DNA from: an uncultured Pelagibacteraceae bacterium
Lineage (GTDB): Bacteria > Pseudomonadota > Alphaproteobacteria > Pelagibacterales > Pelagibacteraceae
DNA: 34,810 nt
Direction of reading: 5' to 3'
Assembly: GCA_902517735.1 (NCBI GenBank)
Contig: CABYDK010000002.1
Span: 25,001-59,810, forward strand
Shown: positions 25,256 to 33,357 of the stretch, in pieces
Numbering within the stretch: the stretch's first letter is position 1
Layout: each line of letters begins with the position of its first letter
The notes under the pieces: model-generated
What the model was told of the DNA's origin: nothing
The model's database searches: none
Seen by the model: only the letters and a program-made list of their open reading frames with translations
Made by a program: the position numbers and the translations under genes

Positions 25256-26353
25256 ATGAAAAAAAACTTAATATTGTTTTACCCTTCTTTCGAGAGAGGT
25301 GGAGTCGAAAAGATATTAGAAAATTTAATTAAAAATAATAAAAAATTTAATATAAGTTTAATAAGCTCACAAAATGCAAAAAAAAAGATAGATTTAGATA
25401 AAATCAATTTTATTGAAGTTACAGAAAAAATAAAAATTCCATTTATTCATAAGCGATATTTATCTGCAATAAACGCTATGGTCATTTTATATAAATACTT
25501 AAAAAAAAATAAAAAAGATTATTTAATACATTCCATGCAAAGTAATGTCGCTGCAATAATAGTTAGTATGTTAAAAGGAAATAAAATTGTTATAAGAAAC
25601 TCTGAAAATCCAATATATTCATTTTTTTATGCGGAAAGTAAATTTTTTTCATTTATCTCACTATTATTAAAATATTTTTTTTATAATTTTGCAGATGGAA
25701 TAATAACAAATTCAAATGGTTCAAAAAAAAGTTTAGAAAAATTTATATTTAATAAAAACAAAATCAAAGCTATTTATAACCCTTACTTAGATAAAATTAA
25801 CAAAAAAAAAAATAAAAAGACCAAATACTTAATATCAATTGGTAGATTAAGAAAACAAAAAGATCATGAGACTTTACTTAATGCTTTTTACATATTTTCA
25901 AAGAAGAATAAAGAATATAAATTAATAATATTAGGTCATGGAAACTTAAAGATTAAATTAAAAAAATTAGCTAGAGACTTGAAAATAAATAATAGGGTAA
26001 TTTTTAAAGGCTGGGTAAAAAATACTTTAACATACTTAAAATTATCAAAAATTTTTGTTTTAAGTTCTGTATACGAGGGTTTAGGAAATGTTTTGATAGA
26101 CTCAATAAATTATAATACTCCATGTATATCAACAGATTGTCATAGTGGTCCTCGTGAAATTCTGTTAAATGGAAAAGGAGGTTATTTGGTAAAAGTAAAA
26201 TCTCCAGAATTATTAGCTGAAAAGATTAATTTTTGTGTAAATAATTATTCTAAAGCTTTGAAAAAAAATTTAATTGCTAAAAGAACATTAAATAGATTTT
26301 TAATAACCACTCAGTCTAAAAAATATTTTGATTATTTAACAAAACATAATTAG
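25256..26353 (+). CDS. Glycosyltransferase, GT4 family
   Basis: A GT-B transferase of 365 residues. The N-terminus LILFYPSFERGGVEKIL is the acceptor-domain glycine loop. The donor domain starts SIGRLRKQKDHETLLNAF (about 195-212), then LIILGHGN and FVLSSVYEGLGNVLIDS with the EGLG/E-x7-E donor-binding pattern, and the HSGPREIL element. It lies outside the rRNA-flanked island, 37 bases after pntB, and 9 bases before the transaldolase-like gene. The acceptor is unknown. It may act in core LPS or glycolipid synthesis rather than in the variable surface glycan. Confidence 0.88.
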   Translation: MKKNLILFYPSFERGGVEKILENLIKNNKKFNISLISSQNAKKKIDLDKINFIEVTEKIKIPFIHKRYLSAINAMVILYKYLKKNKKDYLIHSMQSNVAAIIVSMLKGNKIVIRNSENPIYSFFYAESKFFSFISLLLKYFFYNFADGIITNSNGSKKSLEKFIFNKNKIKAIYNPYLDKINKKKNKKTKYLISIGRLRKQKDHETLLNAFYIFSKKNKEYKLIILGHGNLKIKLKKLARDLKINNRVIFKGWVKNTLTYLKLSKIFVLSSVYEGLGNVLIDSINYNTPCISTDCHSGPREILLNGKGGYLVKVKSPELLAEKINFCVNNYSKALKKNLIAKRTLNRFLITTQSKKYFDYLTKHN

Positions 26354-26362
26354 ATATATATT

Positions 26363-27061
26363 ATGAAGACAAAAATTTTTTGCGATATTGCAGATCTAAA
26401 GTTAATTAAAAAATTTAACAAAAAAAAAATTGTTGAGGGTTTTACTACTAATCCAAGCCTAATGAGGAAAGCGGGTGCAAAGGATTATAAATTTTATTCA
26501 AAAAAAATACTTAAAATATGCAAAAACAAACCTATTTCCTTTGAAGTATTTGCTGACAATCAAAAATTTATGATAGAACAAGGTATTAAGATTAACACTT
26601 GGGGAAAAAATGTTTATGTTAAAGTTCCTGTTGTTAATTCAAAGAATAAATTTTCAGCTAAAGCTATTAGAGAACTTAATAGGAAAAATATTAAATTGAA
26701 TGTTACTGCAGTTTATACCGCCATACAAACTAAAAAAATTTTGAATTCTATAAATAATAAAACAAATGTAATAATTTCAATATTCGCAGGGAGAGCAGGA
26801 GATACAGGAAAAGATCCTATACCAGAAATTGTAAAGAGTATTAAATTAGCAAAAAAATTTAAAAATGTTAAAATTTTATGGGCTAGCGTAAGAGAACCAT
26901 ATAATTATTTACAAGCAAAGCACTTGGGTTGTCACATTATTACTGTTCCTCCAAAAATAATAGAGAAGATTGAAAAATTTGGTAAAACATTTAATCAATT
27001 AACAAAAGAAACAGTAAAAACATTTCTTGATGATAGTAGAAAATCTAAATTTAAAATTTAG
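26363..27061 (+). CDS. Transaldolase / fructose-6-phosphate aldolase family protein
   Basis: A single-domain TIM barrel of 232 residues, in the size range of short transaldolases (TalC/FSA, about 215-220) rather than TalB (about 315). Asp9 in FCDIADLK, the TTNPSL block (28-33) and the Schiff-base Lys87 in VYVKVPV are in place, with IFAGRAGDTG and ILWASVREP further on. It could serve the non-oxidative pentose phosphate pathway together with the transketolase on the opposite strand, or act as a fructose-6-phosphate aldolase; motifs alone do not separate these. Its stop is 6 bases from the 3' end of the convergent tRNA gene. Confidence 0.84.
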   Translation: MKTKIFCDIADLKLIKKFNKKKIVEGFTTNPSLMRKAGAKDYKFYSKKILKICKNKPISFEVFADNQKFMIEQGIKINTWGKNVYVKVPVVNSKNKFSAKAIRELNRKNIKLNVTAVYTAIQTKKILNSINNKTNVIISIFAGRAGDTGKDPIPEIVKSIKLAKKFKNVKILWASVREPYNYLQAKHLGCHIITVPPKIIEKIEKFGKTFNQLTKETVKTFLDDSRKSKFKI

Positions 27062-27067
27062 TTGAAT

Positions 27068-27144
<77 letters not shown>

Positions 27145-27150
27145 GTATAC

Positions 27151-27345
27151 TTAAATTCTATTTTTAAGTTTATTTAATTTTTTAACTCTTTTAATGTTTT
27201 CTTGTAGAATTCTTTTTTTCTTCTCTGAGGGTTTTTCATAAGTATTTTTAAGTTTTATAACTTTAAAAAAACCATCTCTTTGAAGTTTTCTTTTTAAAAC
27301 TCTAAGAGCTTGTTCAACATTGTTATCTTTAACTTCTATTTTAAT
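27151..27345 (-). CDS. rpsU: Ribosomal protein S21 (bS21), probable ATT start
   Basis: Small basic 30S protein with the S21 pattern KDNNVEQALRVLKRKLQRDG and YEKPSEKKKR. No ATG, GTG or CTG lies near the start. An in-frame TTG is at 27357, but its last base lies inside the GGAGG Shine-Dalgarno (27355-27351). Taking ATT at 27345, five bases after GGAGG, gives a protein whose residues 1-9 align without a gap to the usual alphaproteobacterial start (M-x-V-x-V-R-D-N-N against M-K-I-E-V-K-D-N-N). I therefore choose ATT and 64 residues. The TTG start giving 68 residues is the alternative. Rare ATT starts are known for E. coli infC. Confidence 0.88.
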   Translation of the reverse strand: MKIEVKDNNVEQALRVLKRKLQRDGFFKVIKLKNTYEKPSEKKKRILQENIKRVKKLNKLKNRI

Positions 27346-27350
27346 AATTA

Positions 27351-27355
27351 CCTCC
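27351..27355 (-). promoter_or_regulatory. Strong Shine-Dalgarno (GGAGG) deciding the rpsU start
   Basis: On the reverse strand the sequence reads TTTTTGGAGGTAATTATTAAA. A full GGAGG is rare in this A/T-rich window, where most genes have no clear ribosome-binding site. Spacing to the ATT at 27345 is five bases, whereas the upstream TTG shares a base with the motif. This supports ATT as the initiation codon of rpsU. Confidence 0.65.
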
Positions 27356-27408
27356 AAAAAAGTGAGTAAGTAACACTTTTATTTTTTTATGTCTATTTAT
27401 TTTATTCA

Positions 27409-27990
27409 TTAGTTATTAATTTGTTGTGCAAGTTTTTCTTTTTCTTTTTGTTTCTTTTCTCTTTTTACTCTTCTTTCTGCTTTTTCAATTGCCTCAATTA
27501 AATCTTTTTGAGTAAATAGGTTTAAGGCCACCGGGTCTTTGGGATTTAAATTATTAAAATTCCAGTAACTCTTATTTCTTATAGAAGTAACTGAATTTTT
27601 TGTGATGCCTACTAATCTTGCAATTTGCGAGTCTTTAAGAATGTTATGCTGTTTTATTAACCACAAAGCTGAGTCAGGTTTATCCTGTCTTTTTGAAAGT
27701 GGAATATATTTTTTAATTTTTTTTTCATCATTTGAAATTTCAATATCAGTACTTTTGATTTGTAATGGTCTATTTCCATCTTTTGATGAAAGTTCAATTT
27801 CTTCTTTAGTTAACTGCCCAGATATAATTGGATTATAGGCTTTAATACCTTTAGCGACTTCACCATCAGCAATTCCCTGTATTTCCACTTCATGCAATTT
27901 ACAAAAGTCTGCAATTTGTTTAAATGTAAGAGTTGTATTTTCTACTAGCCATACAGCAGTTGCCATTGGCATTAAAGGTGCATTTGACAT
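27409..27990 (-). CDS. trcR: TrcR-type cell-cycle regulator (DUF1013 family)
   Basis: A 193-residue protein beginning MSNAPLMPMATAVWLVENTT, the signature of the alphaproteobacterial DUF1013 family, whose members are named cell cycle transcriptional regulator TrcR. LTFKQIADFCKLHEVEIQGI (about 21-40) reads as a helix-turn-helix. A second one is near ILKDSQIARLVGITKNSVTSI (about 111-131), including the W-x(3)-N-L-x-P-K-D-P pattern. The C-terminus is a charged Lys/Arg/Glu helix. It probably binds DNA or interacts with RNA polymerase; the target is not known here. Its ATG directly follows the rpmE stop with no spacer. Confidence 0.82.
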   Translation of the reverse strand: MSNAPLMPMATAVWLVENTTLTFKQIADFCKLHEVEIQGIADGEVAKGIKAYNPIISGQLTKEEIELSSKDGNRPLQIKSTDIEISNDEKKIKKYIPLSKRQDKPDSALWLIKQHNILKDSQIARLVGITKNSVTSIRNKSYWNFNNLNPKDPVALNLFTQKDLIEAIEKAERRVKREKKQKEKEKLAQQINN

Positions 27991-28221
27991 TTAATTTTTT
28001 TTTTCTGATTTAAAATTTTGGAATTTTTTATTAAATTTACTTATTCTTCCTTTATCCATCAGTTTTTGTTTGCCACCCGTCCAAGCAGAGTGTGATTTTG
28101 GGTCTATCTCTAATTTTAAAACTTCTCCCTCTTTCCCCCAAGTAGATTTTGTTTCAAACTGTGTACCATCAGTCATTTCAACTTTTATAGTGTGATAGTT
28201 TGGATGAATATTTTTTTTCAT
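27991..28221 (-). CDS. rpmE: Ribosomal protein L31 (bL31), zinc-free type
   Basis: A 76-residue 50S protein starting [20 protein letters not shown], with [21 protein letters not shown] in the middle, which is the bL31 pattern. The CxxC motifs that hold zinc in the classical form are absent, so it is the C-minus type. The gene is followed without spacer by trcR on the same strand. The upstream 35 bases (28222-28256) separate it from suhB and may include a local promoter, but none is obvious. Confidence 0.95.
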   Translation of the reverse strand: MKKNIHPNYHTIKVEMTDGTQFETKSTWGKEGEVLKLEIDPKSHSAWTGGKQKLMDKGRISKFNKKFQNFKSEKKN

Positions 28222-28256
28222 GACGAGACTTATAGCAAAAGAATATTTTAAAACAA

Positions 28257-28997
28257 TTAAAAGTTATCCAATTTTTCAAGTAATTTTGAATTAATATCAG
28301 TGCTTGATGCAATAATTTTAATATTTTTATTTTCTGATAGATTAAAATTATTAACAATCCCCCCAGCTTCTTTAACTAAAATAATACCTGCTGCAATATC
28401 CCAAAGATTGAGATCGTGCTGGAAAAACCCATCATATCTTCCTGCTGCAACATAAGCCATATCAAGTGCAGCACATCCAGATTTCCTGTAAGATAATTCT
28501 GGTTCTTGTTTAATTTTACCTCCAGTTACAAATAAACAATTATTTAATTTATTTTTTTTTGAAACTTTTATTCTATGATTATTAAAAAAAGCCCCATTGT
28601 TTTTTTCTGCAAAAAAAAGTTCATTTTTAATAGGATCAAAGATTAGGCCTGAAATTATCTCATTATAAGATTTTAAAGCAATTGAAATAGCGAAATGTGG
28701 AATACCATGTAAAAAATTTATAGTTCCATCTATTGGATCAATAATCCAAGTATTATTTTTATCTTTATTATTTTCTATACCTTTTTCCTCGCTGATGATA
28801 GAATAATTAGGTTTAGCCTTTTTTAATTCTTCAATTATTATTTTTTCTACTTTGATATCTGCATTTGTTACAAAGTCTGAGGGTCCCTTTTTGGATACTT
28901 GTAGTTTTTCAATTTCACCAAAATCTCTTATAAGAATTTTTGAAGCTTTCTCACTAGCTTTTATCATTATATTAAGATTTGGAGAAATTGATTTCAC
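28257..28997 (-). CDS. suhB: Inositol-1-monophosphatase family phosphatase
   Basis: A Mg-dependent phosphatase of the SuhB/inositol monophosphatase family. Metal ligands are in [17 protein letters not shown] and [16 protein letters not shown], with [15 protein letters not shown] near the N-terminus. The longest frame starts at 29042 and would overlap efp by 41 bases. I prefer GTG at 28997, four bases after the efp stop: the resulting [18 protein letters not shown] aligns exactly in length with the usual alphaproteobacterial N-terminus (M-x(9)-M-V-K-A-A). The protein is then 246 residues. Substrate may be inositol phosphate or another sugar phosphate; in E. coli, SuhB also takes part in rRNA antitermination. 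Confidence 0.88.
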   Translation of the reverse strand: MKSISPNLNIMIKASEKASKILIRDFGEIEKLQVSKKGPSDFVTNADIKVEKIIIEELKKAKPNYSIISEEKGIENNKDKNNTWIIDPIDGTINFLHGIPHFAISIALKSYNEIISGLIFDPIKNELFFAEKNNGAFFNNHRIKVSKKNKLNNCLFVTGGKIKQEPELSYRKSGCAALDMAYVAAGRYDGFFQHDLNLWDIAAGIILVKEAGGIVNNFNLSENKNIKIIASSTDINSKLLEKLDNF

Positions 28998-29001
28998 AGA
29001 A

Positions 29002-29562
29002 TTAAATTTTTTTGATGTATTCCAAGTTTCTTGTATCGACAATTACTTCATCGCCAGCCTCAATAAATGGAGGTACTTGAATACTTAGACCGTTATCTAA
29101 TTTAGCAGGTTTATAAGATGAGGATACTGTTTGACCCTTTAAAGCAACATCGGTTGTTTCAATTTTACAATTTACCTGATTTGGCAAATCTATAGAAATT
29201 GGATTTTCATTATAAAAACTAATTGAAACTTCTAAATTTTCAGAAAGCAATTTACCTTTATCTCCAACTATATTTTTTTTAACTTCTATTTGTTCAAATG
29301 ATTTTGGATTAATAAAATAATAGTTATTTTCATCTTTATAAATATAATTAAAATTAGTTTCTACTATAGAAGCTTTTTCAACAGTCTCATTTGATCTAAA
29401 TCTTTCATTTAACTTAGTATTTTTGTTTATACTTTTCATTTCAACTTGAGCAAAAGCACCACCCTTACCTGGTTTAACATGTTGAGTTTTTAGGACTTGC
29501 CATAAGTCATTTTTATATTCTAAAAGCATTCCAACTTTTATTTCATTAGCATTTATTTTCAT
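29002..29562 (-). CDS. efp: Translation elongation factor P
   Basis: EF-P relieves ribosome stalling at consecutive prolines. The protein is 186 residues with the three beta-barrel domains expected for the family: a KOW-like N-terminal domain, then a central and a C-terminal OB domain. The tip lysine that is normally beta-lysylated is Lys33 in KPGKGGAFAQV. The C-terminal signature LDNGLSIQVPPFIEAGDEV is present. It overlaps the thiE stop by ATGA, so translation is coupled. EpmA/EpmB, the modifying enzymes, are not in this window. Confidence 0.96.
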   Translation of the reverse strand: MKINANEIKVGMLLEYKNDLWQVLKTQHVKPGKGGAFAQVEMKSINKNTKLNERFRSNETVEKASIVETNFNYIYKDENNYYFINPKSFEQIEVKKNIVGDKGKLLSENLEVSISFYNENPISIDLPNQVNCKIETTDVALKGQTVSSSYKPAKLDNGLSIQVPPFIEAGDEVIVDTRNLEYIKKI

Positions 29563-30173
29563 TTTAATTTATTAATTGCATCTATCGGTTTTAATTTCTT
29601 ATTATTCCAAATGTAACCTGAGATAGCTAAAAAGTCTGCTTTGTTCAACAAAAGTTTTTTGTAGTTTAAGTTATTAATACCCCCTATGGCTACTATGGGA
29701 ATATTTGAATATTTCTTGAGTTTTTTTATTATTTCAATATTTGCCTTATACTTTACTCTTTTTGTTTTTGATAAGTTAAATGCTCCAAAAGCTAAGTAAT
29801 CAGCACCACTTTTAACAGCTAATTTTGCTAATCTTAAAGAATTGTGACAAGTTATTCCGATAATTTTTTTTTTTAAAAGCTTTCTAGCATCATGAATATT
29901 CATATCCTTTTGACCCAAATGACATCCATCAGCATTTATCATTTTTGCTAATAAAGGATCATCGTTAATCAAAAATTTTACATTAACTTTTTTACATATA
30001 TCTTTAATTTTTTTACCAATCTGAACCTTTTGTTTTAATGTGTATTTTTTTAGTCTCATTTGAAAAAAACTAACTTTACCAGTCTTTAAAACTGTATTTA
30101 GGTTTTTATAAAAATTTTTAGATATTCTATTTGGTGAAATAAGATAAATTTTTTTTTTTTTATTTACTTTCAA
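29559..30173 (-). CDS. thiE: Thiamine-phosphate synthase (ThiE family)
   Basis: A TIM-barrel protein that would couple HMP pyrophosphate with thiazole phosphate. Motifs are QMRLKKY, FLINDDPLLAKMINADGCHLGQKD, GITCHNS, the phosphate-binding FGAFNLSKTKRVKYKA and VAIGGI. The GPVFPTxTK loop of typical ThiE is changed to GAFNLSKTK, so it is a divergent member and TenI-like activity is possible. The frame extends far into fba, but similarity begins only near KKKKIYLIS. The only standard start there is TTG at 30173, giving 204 residues and a 14-base overlap with fba. A 13-A homopolymer lies just inside the start, so the exact N-terminus is uncertain. Confidence 0.8.
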   Translation of the reverse strand: MKVNKKKKIYLISPNRISKNFYKNLNTVLKTGKVSFFQMRLKKYTLKQKVQIGKKIKDICKKVNVKFLINDDPLLAKMINADGCHLGQKDMNIHDARKLLKKKIIGITCHNSLRLAKLAVKSGADYLAFGAFNLSKTKRVKYKANIEIIKKLKKYSNIPIVAIGGINNLNYKKLLLNKADFLAISGYIWNNKKLKPIDAINKLK

Positions 30174-31170
30174 GTTCGTTCGACCATTTTCCTTGAGCAG
30201 CCAAGCTACACATTTTTGCTCTATGATTAAAAGTGATTTGAGTGTCTTTAATATCTTTATTATTTTTTGACCATTTTTTAAGTGCGCTTTGCTGTAAAGC
30301 TCTCCCATAAGAAAAAGTCATTTTAAATTCAGTATTATTATTTTTATTTATCAAATCTAAATTTTTTGTTGCTTCAATTTCAGATTGTCCTCCAGATAAA
30401 AAAGCTATACCAGGCACTTCATTAGGAACCGAGTCTCTAAGGCATTGGACTGTTTTTTTTGAGACTTCTTCATTAGAGATTTTATTTTTTGACTGATTAC
30501 CAGCTAATATCATATTTGGTTTTAAGATTACTCCAGTAAGATCAATTTTATGAAAAATTAACTGTTCAAAACATCTTTTAATAACTTCTGATGTTTTACT
30601 TAAACAAACTTCAGCAGAATGGTCGCCATCCATTAATAATTCTGGCTCAACAATTGGCACCATACCACATTCTTGAACTAATGCAGAGTATCTTGCAAGG
30701 GCGTGAGCATTGCTGTAGATAGCTAGTTCGCTAGGATATTTATTGCTTATGGAATAAACCCCTCTCCATTTTGTAAATCTTGCTCCAAGTTTATAATATG
30801 TTTTTAATCTTTCTCTTAAGCCATCTAAGCCTTCAGTAATTTTTTCTTCAGATGAATTTGCAAGGATTTTTGCACCAGTATCAACTTTTATACCTGGAGT
30901 TGCACCTGTACTAGAAATTAAATCAGGAACTGACTTTCCAGAACTTGTAATTTGATTAATCGTTTCATCAAACAGAATAACACCACCAATACATTCCCTC
31001 ATGCTCTCTGAAGAAAAAAGAGTCTCTCTAAATAGAAGTCTATTTTCCGGAGTAGAAGTTACATTCACCGCATCAAGTCTTTTTGTCATAGTTCCATTGC
31101 TTTCATCAGCAGCAAGAATGCCTTTACCATTAGAAATTATTTGAAGTGCGATTTTATTGAGTTCTGTCAT
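30160..31170 (-). CDS. fba: Class I fructose-bisphosphate aldolase
   Basis: A Schiff-base aldolase interconverting fructose-1,6-bisphosphate with dihydroxyacetone phosphate and glyceraldehyde-3-phosphate. The class I signature is clear: GKGILAADESNGTMTKRL (15-32), RESMRECIGGVILFDET-type block, FTKWRGVY, PIVEPELLMDGDH and GVILKPNMI with the active-site lysine, then the phosphate-binding FSYGRALQ. At 336 residues it is slightly shorter than plant/animal forms. It follows pgk by one base. A class I enzyme of this eukaryote-like type in an alphaproteobacterium is not unusual. It can serve glycolysis or gluconeogenesis. Confidence 0.95.
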   Translation of the reverse strand: MTELNKIALQIISNGKGILAADESNGTMTKRLDAVNVTSTPENRLLFRETLFSSESMRECIGGVILFDETINQITSSGKSVPDLISSTGATPGIKVDTGAKILANSSEEKITEGLDGLRERLKTYYKLGARFTKWRGVYSISNKYPSELAIYSNAHALARYSALVQECGMVPIVEPELLMDGDHSAEVCLSKTSEVIKRCFEQLIFHKIDLTGVILKPNMILAGNQSKNKISNEEVSKKTVQCLRDSVPNEVPGIAFLSGGQSEIEATKNLDLINKNNNTEFKMTFSYGRALQQSALKKWSKNNKDIKDTQITFNHRAKMCSLAAQGKWSNELESK

Positions 31171-31171
31171 A

Positions 31172-32350
31172 TCAGTTTAATGCGGTTATACCAGGAAGCT
31201 TTTTACCTTCAAGGTATTCTAAAAAAGCTCCACCAGCAGTTGAAACAAAATTAAAATTATCAACAGCATTTAAACTATTAAGCAACGAAACGGTATCTCC
31301 ACCACCGGCTACTGAAAAAATTTTATTTTTTATATTATTTTCAATTATCTTTTTTGCTATTTGAATACTTCCGTTTGCAAAATTTGGATTTTCAAAATAT
31401 CCAGCAGGCCCATTCCATAAGATTGTTTTGCTTTCATCAATAATTTTACTAATTTTGTTTACTGTTTTTGGCCCAATATCTAAAATCATTTCATCAGATA
31501 AAATTTCATTTAAATTTTTATTTTGTGGGGATCCATTAAAATTTTTTGCTACAAGAACATCTTCTGGATAAATTAACTTACATCCCTTTGTTTCTGAAAG
31601 ATCAATTATTTCCTTAACATTTGAAAAAGAATTTTCTTCTTTTAAAGATTTTCCAATATTATTTCCCTCAAATTCAATAAAATTATTAGCCATTCCGCCT
31701 ATTAGAATAATGTTATCAAACTTAGGGATTAAATTTTTAATAATTTTTATTTTAGTTGAAATTTTTGATCCTCCAATAATGCAAGTAATAGGTTTTGTGA
31801 TTTCCGAAGTAATTTTTGTTAGGGCATTAACTTCCAAATCTAACTGTAATCCAGAAAAGGACGGAAGAAATTTCGAAATTTTATGAATTGAAGCATGTTC
31901 CCGATGTGAGCAAGAAAAAGCATCGTTAACGTAAATATCTCCTAAACCTGCTAAATGCTCGGCGAAGTCATAATCATCTTCCTCTTCTTCTGCATAAAAC
32001 CTTATATTTTCTAACATTAAAATATCTTCACTAAAATCATCAAAAAAATTTTTGCTTTTTATTTCATTGATATTTTTTGTTATAAGTTTTACATTTAAGT
32101 TTAATTTTTTTTGTAATTCATTACTTATTGGTTTTAAAGAAAGTTCATTAACAATTTTTCCTTTTGGTCTTCCTATATGAGATAAAATAATTATTTTTGC
32201 ATTTTTTTTAATTAAAAAATTTAAAGTAGGAAGAATTTTATTAATTCTAGTTGTATCTTTTATTTTTCCATTATCTAGTGGAACATTTAGGTCTAATCTT
32301 AACAATATTTTTTTTTTTTGAAGATTAGTTTCGTCTTTAATACTTCTCAT
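31172..32350 (-). CDS. pgk: Phosphoglycerate kinase
   Basis: The enzyme transfers the acyl phosphate of 1,3-bisphosphoglycerate to ADP. It has 392 residues, the normal bacterial length. Substrate-binding RLDLNVPL (18-25) and HIGRPKG, the hinge region FVNDAF-like YVNDAFSCSHREHAS, and the nucleotide-binding ILWNGPAGYFE and GGGDTVSLLN are all present, ending FVSTAGGAFLEYLEGKKLPG. The start codon shares one base with the gap stop (TAATG), so the two are translationally coupled. Confidence 0.97.
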   Translation of the reverse strand: MRSIKDETNLQKKKILLRLDLNVPLDNGKIKDTTRINKILPTLNFLIKKNAKIIILSHIGRPKGKIVNELSLKPISNELQKKLNLNVKLITKNINEIKSKNFFDDFSEDILMLENIRFYAEEEEDDYDFAEHLAGLGDIYVNDAFSCSHREHASIHKISKFLPSFSGLQLDLEVNALTKITSEITKPITCIIGGSKISTKIKIIKNLIPKFDNIILIGGMANNFIEFEGNNIGKSLKEENSFSNVKEIIDLSETKGCKLIYPEDVLVAKNFNGSPQNKNLNEILSDEMILDIGPKTVNKISKIIDESKTILWNGPAGYFENPNFANGSIQIAKKIIENNIKNKIFSVAGGGDTVSLLNSLNAVDNFNFVSTAGGAFLEYLEGKKLPGITALN

Positions 32351-33357
32351 TAAGAGATTTTACGTATATTTTCTGCTAAATCACACATTCGATTAGCAAA
32401 ACCCCATTCATTATCATACCAAGCTGAAATTTTTCCCATATTTTTTCCTACAACATTAGTTAAAGAGGCATCAACTATTGCAGAAGCTGAATGGTGATTA
32501 AAATCAATTGAAACTAATTTATCATGAGTAATTTCTAATATTTTCTTGAGCTTTTTTTTTGACGCAAATTCAAAAGCATTATTTATTTTTTCTTTATCAA
32601 TATTTTTTTTTGTACAAAATACTAGCTCTATAAGAGAAACATTTGGCGTCGGAACTCTCATAGCAACACCTTCTAATTTACCTTTCAAGCTTGGAATTAT
32701 TTCTCCAATAGTTTTAGAAGCTCCTGTAGATGTTGGAACTATTGATAGACTAGCTGATCTTGCTCGTCTAGAATCTTTATGAGAGTTATCCAAAATTCTT
32801 TGATCACTAGTAAAAGCATGAATTGTTGTCATAAAACCTTTTTCTATTTCGAAATTTTCATTAAGCACGTGTACTACTGGAGCCAAGCAATTAGTTGTAC
32901 AAGATGCTGCAGATATTATTTTGTCATTTTTAGATAATTTATTATCGTTAACACCGATTATAATTGTCTTATCAGCATTTTTACACGGTGCTGAAACTAT
33001 TACTTTTTGTGCACCATTTTCGATGTGAGAAATTAATTTTTCTTTTGAATTAAATTTACCAGTACACTCTAAAACATAGTCGACATTAAATTTTTTCCAA
33101 GGAATATCTTCTATTTTTGAAAATTGTGAAAATGTTATTTTATTTTTATTTATGATTAGATGATCATCATCAAAATCAAGATTTGCATTTAACTTTCCAT
33201 GTATTGAGTCGTACTTAATTAACTTACAAGTAGTTTCTAAATTAGATTTATTGTTTATATGTTGTATTTTTAAATTCGTATTTTTGTTCTCAATTATTGA
33301 TCTAACTACCATACGGCCAATTCTGCCCATTCCATTAATTCCAATTTTGATTGTCAT
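32350..33357 (-). CDS. gap: Glyceraldehyde-3-phosphate dehydrogenase, type I
   Basis: An oxidising phosphorylating GAPDH of 335 residues. The Rossmann motif IGINGMGRIGR is at 5-14, and the catalytic Cys153 is in SAASCTTNCLAP with the partner His in HAFTSDQRILD. WYDNEWGFANRM closes the protein. The Asp that binds the NAD ribose hydroxyls (in the usual -IND- block) is replaced by Asn in HINNKSNLE (33-41), which may allow NADP. The start overlaps the tkt stop (4 bases), and the stop overlaps the pgk start. Confidence 0.95.
   Translation of the reverse strand: MTIKIGINGMGRIGRMVVRSIIENKNTNLKIQHINNKSNLETTCKLIKYDSIHGKLNANLDFDDDHLIINKNKITFSQFSKIEDIPWKKFNVDYVLECTGKFNSKEKLISHIENGAQKVIVSAPCKNADKTIIIGVNDNKLSKNDKIISAASCTTNCLAPVVHVLNENFEIEKGFMTTIHAFTSDQRILDNSHKDSRRARSASLSIVPTSTGASKTIGEIIPSLKGKLEGVAMRVPTPNVSLIELVFCTKKNIDKEKINNAFEFASKKKLKKILEITHDKLVSIDFNHHSASAIVDASLTNVVGKNMGKISAWYDNEWGFANRMCDLAENIRKIS

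Noticed and set aside
28998-29042. Longer N-terminus of the inositol monophosphatase starting at 29042
   Set aside because: It overlaps efp by 41 bases and adds residues not matching the family; GTG at 28997 gives the expected start.
30174-30308. Longer N-terminus of ThiE reaching 30308
   Set aside because: The extra 45 residues lie wholly within the fba coding sequence in another frame and show no ThiE similarity.
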